DNA of 64,000 nucleotides from Flavobacterium sp. 9R (lineage in GTDB: Bacteria > Bacteroidota > Bacteroidia > Flavobacteriales > Flavobacteriaceae): positions 1,466,569 through 1,530,568 of the forward strand of contig NZ_LR733413.1 of assembly GCF_902506345.1 (NCBI RefSeq). The letters are read 5' to 3'. A program made the translations under genes and the position numbers. Below are positions 1 to 9,797 of this stretch, piece after piece. Below the pieces are notes generated by a model. It saw only the letters and a program-made list of their open reading frames with translations. It was not told where the DNA came from and ran no database searches. How positions within the stretch are numbered: position 1 is the first letter of the stretch; each line of letters opens with the position of its first letter.

Positions 1-357
1 AGCTGGATAAAATTGAGGTTTAATGATTTGAATGGATTCAAATTTTCTTTTGTACTTATTAAAAAGAGTTATTGGACCACTCTCTATTTGTCGAGGAACC
101 TCAACAGTCATGTTGTCAGCGCTTTGTTTTATGATTTTAAATTCACTAGCACCTACTGAAACATTGGTTACGAAATTTAAGTTTGTTCCTTTTAAAATAA
201 TTTCTGTCCCAACAAATGGTGTTTCATTTGATATTTCTGTGATTGTTGAAGCAGGTAAATTAATATCGGAATCGTCTGAGAATGCCACATCTTCGCAATT
301 GTACAACAGTACAGCAACAAAGGCAATCAATGCGGTTTTAATTATATTCTTTTTCAT
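1..357 (-). CDS. Lipoprotein with IPT/TIG-like domain (3' end outside window)
   Basis: The minus-strand frame opens at the ATG at 357-355 and runs off the left edge, so only about 119 residues are seen. It starts with a lipoprotein signal (MKKNIIKTALIAF... ending LLYNC), so it should be anchored to a membrane, probably the outer leaflet as in other SusD-linked lipoproteins. Residues about 38-110 (TPFVGTEIILKGTNL, then VSVGASEFKII) read like an IPT/TIG immunoglobulin-like domain. It lies about 105 bp after the susD-like gene on the same strand. In Bacteroidota PULs this slot is usually a surface glycan-binding protein, and that role is inferred from position. The plus-strand frame over the same bases is its antisense shadow. 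Confidence 0.75.
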   Translation of the reverse strand, partial: MKKNIIKTALIAFVAVLLYNCEDVAFSDDSDINLPASTITEISNETPFVGTEIILKGTNLNFVTNVSVGASEFKIIKQSADNMTVEVPRQIESGPITLFNKYKRKFESIQIIKPQFYPA

Positions 358-461
358 ATAAAATTTGGTTTTTTGTTTATAGGAGACTAGTATATTGCAA
401 TTTATGGTCGTTTTTATGGCTCATTTTAGAGCAACATACTTAGTATCCTATAATTTAGTTG

Positions 462-2141
462 TTAATATCCTGTGTTTTGGTCAAGATTCCATGCTTGAGC
501 TTCTGTTTGTGGGATTGGTAATAGAGGTACTTTATTACCATTAGGCCCATCAATTGATTTCGCTATTCCGCTTGCTTTTATATTTGGGAATTGTTTATAG
601 GCTTTAACACCTAATCCGTAATTACTTCCTGGAGCACGACGAATATTTTTTTCATTGTCAATCACATTAAAATATCTTCCTGTTCTAACTAGGTCATAAA
701 AACGAATTTGTTCCATCGCTAGCTCTAAACGTCTTTCTTTCCAAATATCCGTTAAGAGTTGATTACCTGTTGAGTTAATATCTGGAAGGTTTACAGATGT
801 TGGAGCTGCGCTATAATCCATTTTGCCTTCAGCATATCCTTTGCAATAGGTACTGTTTCTTGCTCTATTTCTAATCATGTTTAGTTTAGAGGTAGCTTCG
901 CTGAATCTACTTAAGTACCAAGCAGCCTCCGCGTGCATTAATAAAACATCAGCATAACGAATAATTTTTATGTTTCTGTCACCCGCTTTAGCTAGTGCTG
1001 GTTTTACAGGAAGTGCTGCTTTTCTATTAAGCCAATCTGATCCTTGTTCATTACGATCGTATTTTCTTTTAACACCGTATAAAATTCCATTGTTAAAACT
1101 TTCACCATAAACAACACAAGATAATCGAGGGTCATTTGTAACAGATACATTATAGGCTTCAACTAAATCTGGTGTTGGATTGTTGAAACCCCAACCAGAA
1201 TCGTCTTTTCTGTTTCCTTGAAAGTTATAGAAATTGGTTCCAATTGAACCTGGAGCTAAATCACTTGCACCAACTCCAAATTGAATTTCGAATACTGATT
1301 CTGCATTGTTTTTACTTTCTGTTTCCCATAATGTAGCATAGTTAGGCATTAAGGAGTATTCCCCAGAGTTTATTACTGCATTGGTTTGATCGTAAACTTG
1401 TTGCCAAGTAATCTTACTGTCTTTATCTGTACCAATTTGATACATATAGACACGAGCTAATAAAGCTCTAGCAGCTCCTTTGCTTGCTCTACCAGCTTCT
1501 GCTAATGGAATTGCGCCTTTTTCAGGTAATAAATCAATTGCTTTAGTTAAATCGGCAGCAATTTGAGTATAGCATTCGTTTAAACTAGCACGTTTTATTT
1601 TACCAAAATCAGATGGTTTAACAGAGGTTGTAAAGAGTGGTACACCGCCATAAGTACGAACTAGATACCAGTAGAAATACGCTCTCATAAAAGAAGCTTC
1701 TCCAATTAATCTGTCGCGTACAGATGGATTCCAACTTACGTTAGGAAGGTTATCAAGTGCGAAGTTAGCACGTGAAACGCCCCAAAAACCATGAATCCAA
1801 AAATCACTTGCAAAACCAATTTGAGGAGTCATTGTGAAGTCTAGCATTTCCCACATGGCAGCATAGTCACCGTCGTTACTACCTTTTTCAGCATCATCAG
1901 AACGGATATCACTCAAGAAAAAATCGTGGTGATGTCCCATCCATTGTCCATCAGGACCTGCTCCTTCATCTAGTTGGAGCATATCATAAAGACCTATTAT
2001 TGCACGTACACCATTTTCTTGACTATCAAAAAAGTTGGCACTATTTTCTGCTCCTTGTGGCTCAAGATCTAGGAAGTCTGAGCAACTCCAAAAACCTAGT
2101 ATTGAGACTGTAATTAGGATAATGTATTTTGCTTTTTTCAT
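462..2141 (-). CDS. RagB/SusD family nutrient-uptake outer membrane lipoprotein
   Basis: 559 residues, normal for the family. A lipoprotein signal peptide ends at SCSDFLDLEPQG, the characteristic SusD N-terminus with the lipidated Cys at about residue 20. The body has the helical/TPR-like SusD features: ASFMRAYFYWYLVRTYGGVPL near residue 155 and, near the C-terminus, DIWKERRLELAMEQIRFYDLVRTG followed by PLLPIPQTE. It should form the lid on the SusC-like barrel encoded 21 bp upstream and bind oligosaccharide at the cell surface. Spacing and shared strand indicate one transcript, susC then susD then the lipoprotein. Substrate cannot be read from the protein; the adjacent GH2/GH5 genes point to a mannose- or hexosamine-containing beta-glycan. 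Confidence 0.95.
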   Translation of the reverse strand: MKKAKYIILITVSILGFWSCSDFLDLEPQGAENSANFFDSQENGVRAIIGLYDMLQLDEGAGPDGQWMGHHHDFFLSDIRSDDAEKGSNDGDYAAMWEMLDFTMTPQIGFASDFWIHGFWGVSRANFALDNLPNVSWNPSVRDRLIGEASFMRAYFYWYLVRTYGGVPLFTTSVKPSDFGKIKRASLNECYTQIAADLTKAIDLLPEKGAIPLAEAGRASKGAARALLARVYMYQIGTDKDSKITWQQVYDQTNAVINSGEYSLMPNYATLWETESKNNAESVFEIQFGVGASDLAPGSIGTNFYNFQGNRKDDSGWGFNNPTPDLVEAYNVSVTNDPRLSCVVYGESFNNGILYGVKRKYDRNEQGSDWLNRKAALPVKPALAKAGDRNIKIIRYADVLLMHAEAAWYLSRFSEATSKLNMIRNRARNSTYCKGYAEGKMDYSAAPTSVNLPDINSTGNQLLTDIWKERRLELAMEQIRFYDLVRTGRYFNVIDNEKNIRRAPGSNYGLGVKAYKQFPNIKASGIAKSIDGPNGNKVPLLPIPQTEAQAWNLDQNTGY

Positions 2142-2162
2142 AACTATCAGTTTTTGCTTTTA

Positions 2163-5100
2163 TTAAAAGTTAATATTTACACCAAATGAATAAGTGGTTG
2201 GTTGTGGGTAATTTACCATATCAATTCCATAATAGAATGGATTTCCGTATAGTCCAAATAACTCAGGATCAAGACCAGTGTATTTGGTAAAGGTTAACAA
2301 GTTATCGATAGTTGTGTAGAATCTTAAGCTTTTAACACCAATTTTTTTAGAACTTGTTTCAGGAATTGTATATCCTAACTGTATGTTTTTTAAACGAATA
2401 TAAGAACCATCTTCAACATATAAATCGGAAAAATTCTCAGTATTTTTATTTAAATCCGCCGCATTTAATCGAGGAATATTTGAATTTGGATTGTTAGGTG
2501 TCCAAGAGTTTACTGCCATATCTCTACTAATATTTGTTTCGAACATTCTAGAGTTGTATAACGTTTGGCGCATTGAATTTACAATTTCATTTCCATAAGA
2601 ACCTACGAAAAACATTACCATATCAATTCCTTTGTAAGATAAGTTGATATTAAGTCCACCAGTTAAATCTGGACTTGCGCTACCTAAATACGTCATGTCA
2701 AGTTCTGTAATTTTGCCATCACCATTTCTGTCCACAAATTTCACATCTCCTAGTCCAGCATTAGGTTGAATAGGCACATTGTTATTTTGGTAAGCATCTA
2801 ATTGGGCTTGCGTTTTAAAAAGTCCATCGGTTTGGTACCCATAAAAATAAGCTATTTCTCTACCAACTTCTGTTTTTGTAGTATTACCTAATCGTCCAAC
2901 ACCACCACTACGGATAGGATCTCCACCTGCTAAACTTGTTATTTCATTTCTGATTATCGCTAGATTTAGACCAACATCATATTTGAAATCGTTTTTATTA
3001 TTAGCGTAATTTAAACTAAATTCAAATCCTTTATTTTGCATTGTACCTGCATTTACAGCTGGTCTTCTTTTTCCAGCATAGGTAGGAATTGGTTTAGAAA
3101 GAATCATATCATTCGTGTTTCTGATAAAGTAATCAAAAGTTCCTTTAAGAGTATTGTCGAATAATCCAAAATCTAGCCCAACGTTAAATTGCTCTGAACT
3201 CTCCCAAGTTAATTCTGTATTCGCCAGTTGTTGTTGTACGGCACCTTCTACTGGAATTCCATTGAAAGTATAATTATATCCACCGTTTACACTTGAAACG
3301 AAATCAAAATTTCCGGCACTTCCTTGGTTACCCACTTGTCCCCAACCAGCGCGTAGTTTTAATGTTGGAAGGGTACTTTCTAAGTTTGACATGAATTTTT
3401 CTTTATGAATATTCCAACTTGCAGCAAAAGAAGGGAAGGTTCCCCAGCGTTGATTAGGCATAAATTTTGAACTTCCGTCAGCTCTAACAGTTGCAGTTAT
3501 TACGTATTTATTATCCCAAGAAAAATTACCACGTGCATAAAAGGACTGTAATCTGTTTTCGCTTTGTCCTCCACCAAGTCCAAATAAGACAGCATCTTTG
3601 TGAGCTCCAAGATATTGAAGAGAAGCTGTTTCTGGAACATTGTAACCTCTAGCCCAAATATCAGAGTATTTATTGGCTTGCATCTCCGTACCTAAAGTTG
3701 AATTGATGTTTAACTTGTCAATTTTTTTATTATATGAAAAATAGTTAGTAAACACCCAATTCAAACCTTGTCCTCTACTTTGATAAAGTGATGAAATCTC
3801 ATTTCTTTGAGTAGGAGTAATGAAATACTGTGGGCTGTATGTTTTTGTCTCGTTATAATCCATAATTGCCCCAAACTGAGTTCGGAATGACAAGCCTTCT
3901 GTAAACAAATCATCGACTTGGAAGTAGAAGTTACCCATATATCGATTACCGATATTTTTTTCTTTTTCTGCAAGATGAATCGCTAAAGCCGGATTTGTTG
4001 CAGCTTGAGAATAATAAATTTCTCCAAAGAAATTGGTATAGTTGTCGAAAGGTACAGAGATTGGGTCAGAACGTAAAGCGCCAGGAATTGTACCGCTATA
4101 GAAATCATTTCTTTCTCCAGGTCTTTCAAAATGAACATAGTTGAAGTTCAAGCCAAGTTTTATCTTCTCTGTCAATTTTATGTTGTTATTGGAATGGAAC
4201 ATCAATTTGTCAAGTTTAGTTCCTCTAACAATACCTTCTTCATGAGATGTTGTAAAACCATGATCAAAAGAATAAGAATCTTTATTACCAGAAATTCCAA
4301 CATTAAAGCGGGTATTAAGTGCTTGACGATAAATTACTTTTTGCCAGTCTGTTCCTTTTAAATAATTTCCGGCAGCTTGTTGGTCAAGAACATAGTTAAT
4401 AATGTCATCATCTAAACCAATTGCTTTACGTGCCGTCGCAAATTCTGTAGCATCAGCAAGATCTAAAAATTTGTTAGCAACAGAAACACCAGTTAGAGCG
4501 GTTGCTAAAACCTCAACTTTACTATTTTTTGAACCTGTTCGAGTTTTGATAAGTATTACCCCATTTGCACCACGAGAACCATAAATCGCTGTTGCAGAGG
4601 CATCTTTTAATACTTCCATAGTTTCAATGTCCGAAGGTGCAATATGACTGATATCTCCCATTGGGAAACCGTCAACTACATAAAGCGGATCCGAATTGTT
4701 AATGGTACCAATACCACGAATACGGATACTTACGCCTGATCCTGGACTACCTGAATTGGAAAGTACATTTACTCCAGCTACACGGCCTTGAAGTGCTCTA
4801 GCAGCATCTATAGAAGTTACTTTTTGAATATCTGCTACATTTACTTTACCAACACTACCTGTAACATCACTTTTCTTAATTGTTCCATAACCTACTACAA
4901 CAACATCGTGTAATTCAGTAATCTCTGTTACAAGGGCTATCTTTATTGAACTCTTGTTTCCAACTGTAACTTTCTGAGTTTTGTATCCGTTATAGGAGAA
5001 AACCAATACGTCTTGTTCGTTAGTAACTCTGATAGTAAAACTTCCATCATAATCTGAGATGGTTCCGTTTTTTGAACCATTAATTGTTACAGATACTCCT

Positions 5101-5219
5101 GGTAGAGGAACATTGCTTCCGTCAGTTACTGTTCCACTTATTGTTTTTACTTGAGCAAAGGATTCCCAAGACAAAACAATTAAAAAAAACAGTAAAATAA
5201 TTCTAAGTTTTTTTTTCAT
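2163..5219 (-). CDS. SusC/RagA family TonB-linked outer membrane transporter
   Basis: 1018 residues. Signal peptide about 1-22 ending SFAQ, then a carboxypeptidase-regulatory-like domain (about 26-110, ISGTVTDGSNVPLPGVSVTI), the TonB-box/plug region (VVVGYGTIKKSDVTGSVGKV near 112-130, then RIRGIGTINNSDPLYVVDGFP), and a long 22-strand-type barrel ending in YSFGVNINF, a typical outer-membrane C-terminal Phe. It imports oligosaccharides using TonB/ExbBD energy together with the SusD-like lid encoded directly downstream. It is the first gene of the minus-strand PUL operon. A TAnnTTTG-type box lies just before the start, and the AraC-type regulator is divergently encoded about 500 bp away. Confidence 0.96.
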   Translation of the reverse strand: MKKKLRIILLFFLIVLSWESFAQVKTISGTVTDGSNVPLPGVSVTINGSKNGTISDYDGSFTIRVTNEQDVLVFSYNGYKTQKVTVGNKSSIKIALVTEITELHDVVVVGYGTIKKSDVTGSVGKVNVADIQKVTSIDAARALQGRVAGVNVLSNSGSPGSGVSIRIRGIGTINNSDPLYVVDGFPMGDISHIAPSDIETMEVLKDASATAIYGSRGANGVILIKTRTGSKNSKVEVLATALTGVSVANKFLDLADATEFATARKAIGLDDDIINYVLDQQAAGNYLKGTDWQKVIYRQALNTRFNVGISGNKDSYSFDHGFTTSHEEGIVRGTKLDKLMFHSNNNIKLTEKIKLGLNFNYVHFERPGERNDFYSGTIPGALRSDPISVPFDNYTNFFGEIYYSQAATNPALAIHLAEKEKNIGNRYMGNFYFQVDDLFTEGLSFRTQFGAIMDYNETKTYSPQYFITPTQRNEISSLYQSRGQGLNWVFTNYFSYNKKIDKLNINSTLGTEMQANKYSDIWARGYNVPETASLQYLGAHKDAVLFGLGGGQSENRLQSFYARGNFSWDNKYVITATVRADGSSKFMPNQRWGTFPSFAASWNIHKEKFMSNLESTLPTLKLRAGWGQVGNQGSAGNFDFVSSVNGGYNYTFNGIPVEGAVQQQLANTELTWESSEQFNVGLDFGLFDNTLKGTFDYFIRNTNDMILSKPIPTYAGKRRPAVNAGTMQNKGFEFSLNYANNKNDFKYDVGLNLAIIRNEITSLAGGDPIRSGGVGRLGNTTKTEVGREIAYFYGYQTDGLFKTQAQLDAYQNNNVPIQPNAGLGDVKFVDRNGDGKITELDMTYLGSASPDLTGGLNINLSYKGIDMVMFFVGSYGNEIVNSMRQTLYNSRMFETNISRDMAVNSWTPNNPNSNIPRLNAADLNKNTENFSDLYVEDGSYIRLKNIQLGYTIPETSSKKIGVKSLRFYTTIDNLLTFTKYTGLDPELFGLYGNPFYYGIDMVNYPQPTTYSFGVNINF

Positions 5220-5237
5220 AATAAAAATTGGTTAAGT

Positions 5238-5245
5238 CAAAAGTA
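5238..5245 (-). promoter_or_regulatory. Candidate -7 box for the susC operon
   Basis: On the minus strand the sequence reads TACTTTTG, matching the Bacteroidota/Flavobacterium -7 consensus TAnnTTTG. It ends 18 bp before the susC ATG, which would give a very short leader. A second identical box lies at 5334-5341. No convincing -33 TTTG was found at 19-21 bp from either box, so both remain candidates. Confidence 0.3.
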
Positions 5246-5659
5246 ATAACTACTTCTTGTTGTAATTATGTGCTTTATTGGTTAATAAAAAATGGTTTAA
5301 AAAGTGATTGTATAGTTTTATAAACTAATAAATCAAAAGTAGAATATTGTAATTGAGTTGTCTAATATTTTTATTTCAAAAACTAATACAATTTTTACTT
5401 TTAGTAGTAATCTTGAATATGATAATTAATATATACATAATATTTGATATTCAAAAAAATGAATTTTTGAAAAAAACACCTAAATAAATTGTGATATTTA
5501 AAAGTGATTTGATTACATGTGCGTATAAATTTAACAAATCTGCTCTGTTTTATAATTTTATTTTCTTCTTGTTTTTTATTTAAAGTACTGTAAATCAATA
5601 TTTTAAAATTTATTTTTGTTGCTTTTTTTTAAATTTTAATTTCATTATTCATAATATGC

Positions 5660-5667
5660 TATATTTG
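5660..5667 (+). promoter_or_regulatory. Candidate -7 box for the araC-like gene
   Basis: TATATTTG matches the TAnnTTTG -7 consensus and lies 58 bp before the ATG of the regulator. There is no clear TTTG at the expected -33 distance, so the call rests on the -7 box and position only. Confidence 0.35.
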
Positions 5668-5725
5668 TTTAATAAAAGTGTACTATATTGTCAATTTATG
5701 CGCTTTTTTATAAAATTTATATTAC

Positions 5726-6598
5726 ATGGATATTCATAGAGAAATAACGCCTTTAAACCAACAAGATTGTTTTTTGGTATTTGAAAGATCGAAAACTAGC
5801 TTTGACTTTCCCATTCATTTTCATCCTGAGTATGAAATTAATTTTATTTATAATGCTAAAGGTGTAAAGCGCACAGTGGGCGATCATGTCGATGAAATTG
5901 GTACTTATGAATTGGTAATGGTTGGTCCAAATTTATATCACGGGTGGGAGGATCATAAAAAAGACCTTAATGAAATCACTCATGAAATCACAATTCAATT
6001 TCCAGAAAATTTATTTGATACTTTATTGCTGAATAAAAATATTCTTGAACCCATCAAAAGGATGTTTGAAGCATCTGAAAGAGGAATTTTATTTTCAACG
6101 GAAACAACTATAAAATTAGAGTCAAAGTTATCTTCTCTCAATGGCACCAATCCATTTGAAAATTTTTTAAACTTTCAATCCTTGCTTTATGAAATGGCTA
6201 TTTCAAAAAACCAACAACTTTTGGCAAGTAACTCCTTTAAGGAACATTCGGATTCTTTTAAAAGTGTGAAAATCGAAAAAATATTTAATCACATAAAATC
6301 AAATTATTCCGACGTAATTCGTTTAGAAGAAGCTGCTGAGATGGTAAATATGACCGTTGTTTCTTTTAGTAGATTGATCAAACAGCAAACAGGTAAGACT
6401 TTTGTTGAATTTGTAAACGAACTACGATTGGGGGTTGCAACCAGAAAACTTATCGAAACAAATGAAAGTGTTTATGAGATTTGTTTTGACTGTGGCTTTA
6501 ATAATATATCCAATTTTAATAGAATTTTTAAAAAGAGCAAAAATTGTACGCCAACTGAGTTTAGGAATAAATTTGTAGGGTCAAAAAAAATATTTTAA
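5726..6598 (+). CDS. AraC family transcriptional regulator
   Basis: 290 residues. The N-terminal part (about 1-150) has a cupin-like sensor with HFHPEYEINFIYNAKGVKR and a following VMVGPNLYHGWE, the usual metal-free cupin layout of AraC sensors. The C-terminal 100 residues carry two helix-turn-helix units: RLEEAAEMVNMTVVSFSRLIKQ and VYEICFDCGFNNISNFNRIFKK, followed by TPTEFRN, the AraC/XylS signature. It is divergent from the susC operon and upstream of the glycosidase run, so it probably senses a sugar of this PUL and controls both. AraC-type control is a common alternative to hybrid two-component or SusR regulators in Bacteroidota PULs. Confidence 0.93.
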   Translation: MDIHREITPLNQQDCFLVFERSKTSFDFPIHFHPEYEINFIYNAKGVKRTVGDHVDEIGTYELVMVGPNLYHGWEDHKKDLNEITHEITIQFPENLFDTLLLNKNILEPIKRMFEASERGILFSTETTIKLESKLSSLNGTNPFENFLNFQSLLYEMAISKNQQLLASNSFKEHSDSFKSVKIEKIFNHIKSNYSDVIRLEEAAEMVNMTVVSFSRLIKQQTGKTFVEFVNELRLGVATRKLIETNESVYEICFDCGFNNISNFNRIFKKSKNCTPTEFRNKFVGSKKIF

Positions 6599-6777
6599 TC
6601 TATTGTTTGTAGTTATTTACAATTTGTATTTATTGTATTTAAAAATAGGTATTATAATTAATAGCACTTTTTTTTAGGTTAAAAAATGATAATATAGTAT
6701 ATTTTTTAGCCATAATACTATTAATTAAAAATAGATTCATGTGGTAATTTTGGTATTCATTTTAGTATGTCTCAAAA

Positions 6778-9700
6778 ATGAATCTCTATAAATTACAATT
6801 CATGAATTTCAAATCGTCTTTATACATCTATATAGTATTTTTTCTATCAACAGCTGTTTTTGCAGATAATTTAAAGAATATTGCAGTACATCGAGCTTGC
6901 TATCAATCTAATGCGAGTGATTATAACAATGTTGCTCATCTTGCAACTGATGGACACCTTTCTACTTTTTGGAGAAGTAAAAAAGAAAAAGTATCTTGGA
7001 TTTATGTAGATCTAGGCGGTGTAACTTCTGTTTCTAAAATTATTGTAAAATGGGGTGCTAAAAAGGCCTCATTGTTTAGTGTCGAACTTTCATCAGAAGG
7101 CAATGCCTCTTCACCTGTAAACTGGAAAAAAGTAACTGCAAAAGCTAGTTCGAGCAACGATGAGAATATAATTTCTATTGCAAAGACCAATTGCAGATTT
7201 GTTAAAATCCAATGTGAAGCTATTGCTGAAAATGATTATTTCGAAATAGCAGAATTGGAGGTGTATGGTAAGGTATTACCACTGGTTCTTCCTCCCGAAC
7301 TAAAATACGAAGTCAAAGGTGATTTATCCTTAAACGGAAGGAATTGGTTTATTCAGCATTCTGCATTTGTAGACAAAAAAGGGGAAGAAATCTCGAAAGC
7401 TTCTTTTGTACCCAATGGATGGATTTCGGCAACTGTGCCTGGAACTGTTTTGTCTAATTATATTGCAAATGGCGCTGTACCAGATCCCAATTATTCCAAT
7501 CAACAATTGATGATTTCTGAAAGTTTTTTCACTTCTAATTTTTGGTATCAAACCAAGTTTGTTGTCTCTGAAGCTAAAAAAAATAAACGAATTTGGTTAA
7601 ACTTCAATGGTATAAACTGGAAAGGGGATATTTATTTTAATGGACACTTTTTAGGTAAATCTCAAGGGGTTTACAAACGCACAGTATTTGAAGTTACCTC
7701 ATTTGTTCAATTTGGAAAACCCAATGGTATTGCAGTTTTAATCCATAAAAATGACAATCCAGGTGAGGTTACAGAACAGCACTTGAAGGACCCTGATGGT
7801 AATGGTGGCAGTATAGGATTGGATAGCCCTGCAATTTTAGCTAGCATTGGATGGAATTGGATGCCAACCATTCGTGGTCGAAACATAGGGATATGGAATG
7901 ATGTTTTTTTGAATTTCACAGATGATGTACTTATTGAAAACCCATTTGTCAGCACTTCGCTCAACTTACCTGATACTACTTTAACAAATCTAAAAATAGA
8001 ATGTCAACTAAATAATTTTAAAAATCAAGAAGTTACAGGTCTTTTGCGTGGGGTTATTGATGGGCAAAAGTTTGAATGGCCAGTGACACTTTTACCCAAT
8101 GAAAAGAAAATAGTAAAGCTTAGTTCGGATAAAATAAGTGCTCTCAGAATTAAAAACCCTAAGTTATGGTGGCCTAATGGTTACGGAGAGCAAGCACTAT
8201 ATCAATGCCAACTGGAGTTTTATACACAAGGCAATTTATCGGATAAGAAAAAAATTGAATTTGGAATCAGGCATTTCTCTTATACAATCGATAACAATAA
8301 TCTTAGGATTTCGGTAAATGGAAAGCCTATTATTGTAAAAGGTGGAAATTGGGGTATGGCGGAATCCATGTTGCAATGCGACAGTATTGGATATGACACT
8401 CGTGTTAGATTGCATAAAGATATGAACATGAACATGATTCGTAACTGGATTGGTAGTGTAGGACACGACGAATTTTATACTGCTTGTGATAAATATGGAA
8501 TATTGGTTTGGGATGATTTTTGGCTTGCCAACCCTGTAGATGGCCCTCATCCAATAGATAATGACTTATTTGTTTCTACAGTTGAGGACAAAATTTTGAG
8601 ACTTCGCAATCATCCTTCTATTGCTTTATGGTGTGGTAGAAACGAAGGCTATCCCCCAGCAGTTCTCGATTCAGCAATGACTGTTGCCACAGCTACACTA
8701 GACCTAACACGATTTTATTTGTCTAGTTCTGCCCATTCACCAGTAACAGGTTTAGGACCTTATGAAACCAAAGATCCGAAATGGTATTTCACAGAACGAG
8801 GGACTACTTTTCATAGCGAACAAGGAATTGTGGCTCCTCCAAATTATGAAAGTTTGGCGGCTATGATGCCACAGGATAAAGTTTGGCCAATTAATGATTT
8901 GTGGGGACTGCATGATTGGACACAACCACGAGTTTCTATTTTTTATGATGATCTGATTAAAAGCTATGGTTTGCCTAAAGATGCCAAAGACTTTAGTAAA
9001 AAAGCTCAAATGCTCAATATGGAAGGACCAAAAGCAATGTTTGAGAGTTGGCAAAGTAATCGTGGACCAGGAGTATTGGTTTGGATGTCACATCCCGCTT
9101 GGCCATCGTTAATTTGCCAAACCTATGATTATTATTTTGATGCAACGGCAGCTTATTATGCTTTCAAAAAAGCTGGGGAACCCCTTCATATCCTATGGCG
9201 TGCCGATAATGAAAAAGTTCAAATTGTCAATAATACATTTAAGGAGGTTAGCCAAAGTCTTGCTGTTATTCAGGTTTTTGATTTAAATGGAAAACAAGTT
9301 ACTAAAATTGTAAAACAGTTGGATTGCCCTTCCAATGCTGTAATTGATGTTGAAAAAATAGATTTTACGGCTTTGAGTACTCCTGTGCAATTCATTAAGG
9401 TGGAATGGTTTACTAAAAATGGCGATTTGTTGTCGGATAATTTTTATTGGCGAGGAACGGATTATATGAATTATCAAGCTTTGGAGTCCATTAACAAAGC
9501 ACAAATATCGACTTCTATAACTACTGTAAAATCCAAAAATGAAGTAAATGTTAAGGTTGCATTGAAAAACACTAGCGACCAAGTAGCCTTGATGATTCGT
9601 CTTATGGGCCATTATAACAAAAATGGCGAGCGGGTTTTACCATTATGGTGTAATGATAATTATGTATCACTTACTCCTGGAGCTTCTAAAATTATCGAAG

Positions 9701-9786
9701 TGAAAATTCCTATTGAAGCCTACTCAAAAGATACTATCAATTTTCAATATGAAGGGTGGAATGTGGATACAGCACAAATAAATTAA
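6778..9786 (+). CDS. GH2 glycosidase with N-terminal F5/8-type domain (mannosidase/glucosaminidase type)
   Basis: 1002 residues. A start at Met9 (6802) would give a cleaner signal peptide, ending near STAVFAD. Residues about 30-165 resemble a discoidin (F5/8 type C) sugar-binding domain (LATDGHLSTFWRS... WIYVDLGG). A GH2 sandwich (WYQTKFVV... WLNFNGINWKGDIYFNG), an immunoglobulin-like domain and a TIM barrel follow. The putative acid/base Glu623 lies in LWCGRNEG and the nucleophile Glu681 in FHSEQG. These motifs fit the GH2 branch of exo-beta-mannosidase, exo-beta-glucosaminidase and mannosylglycoprotein endo-beta-mannosidase rather than beta-galactosidase. It is likely exported. It starts the plus-strand glycosidase run and is a distant paralogue of the GH2 gene at 11252. 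Confidence 0.88.
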   Translation: MNLYKLQFMNFKSSLYIYIVFFLSTAVFADNLKNIAVHRACYQSNASDYNNVAHLATDGHLSTFWRSKKEKVSWIYVDLGGVTSVSKIIVKWGAKKASLFSVELSSEGNASSPVNWKKVTAKASSSNDENIISIAKTNCRFVKIQCEAIAENDYFEIAELEVYGKVLPLVLPPELKYEVKGDLSLNGRNWFIQHSAFVDKKGEEISKASFVPNGWISATVPGTVLSNYIANGAVPDPNYSNQQLMISESFFTSNFWYQTKFVVSEAKKNKRIWLNFNGINWKGDIYFNGHFLGKSQGVYKRTVFEVTSFVQFGKPNGIAVLIHKNDNPGEVTEQHLKDPDGNGGSIGLDSPAILASIGWNWMPTIRGRNIGIWNDVFLNFTDDVLIENPFVSTSLNLPDTTLTNLKIECQLNNFKNQEVTGLLRGVIDGQKFEWPVTLLPNEKKIVKLSSDKISALRIKNPKLWWPNGYGEQALYQCQLEFYTQGNLSDKKKIEFGIRHFSYTIDNNNLRISVNGKPIIVKGGNWGMAESMLQCDSIGYDTRVRLHKDMNMNMIRNWIGSVGHDEFYTACDKYGILVWDDFWLANPVDGPHPIDNDLFVSTVEDKILRLRNHPSIALWCGRNEGYPPAVLDSAMTVATATLDLTRFYLSSSAHSPVTGLGPYETKDPKWYFTERGTTFHSEQGIVAPPNYESLAAMMPQDKVWPINDLWGLHDWTQPRVSIFYDDLIKSYGLPKDAKDFSKKAQMLNMEGPKAMFESWQSNRGPGVLVWMSHPAWPSLICQTYDYYFDATAAYYAFKKAGEPLHILWRADNEKVQIVNNTFKEVSQSLAVIQVFDLNGKQVTKIVKQLDCPSNAVIDVEKIDFTALSTPVQFIKVEWFTKNGDLLSDNFYWRGTDYMNYQALESINKAQISTSITTVKSKNEVNVKVALKNTSDQVALMIRLMGHYNKNGERVLPLWCNDNYVSLTPGASKIIEVKIPIEAYSKDTINFQYEGWNVDTAQIN

Positions 9787-9797
9787 ATAGGTACAAT

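Larger units (their letters stand above)
5220..5725. promoter_or_regulatory. Divergent AT-rich control region between susC-like and araC-like genes
   Basis: About 506 bp without a credible gene. It is very AT-rich and separates the starts of the minus-strand susC operon and the plus-strand AraC regulator. Candidate Bacteroidota -7 boxes (TAnnTTTG) are present for both directions. A 65-codon minus-strand frame at 5401-5598 lacks recognisable composition and is not called. The position makes it the natural place for AraC-regulator operators, but no clear direct repeat could be fixed by eye. Confidence 0.5.

Noticed and set aside
32..361. Plus-strand frame of about 109 codons at the left edge
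   Set aside because: It is antisense to a lipoprotein with a clear signal peptide that fits the susC-susD operon, and it has no recognisable features.
5401..5598. Minus-strand frame of 65 codons between the susC-like and araC-like genes
   Set aside because: Low-complexity AT-rich sequence with no domain, signal or conserved pattern, lying in a control region.
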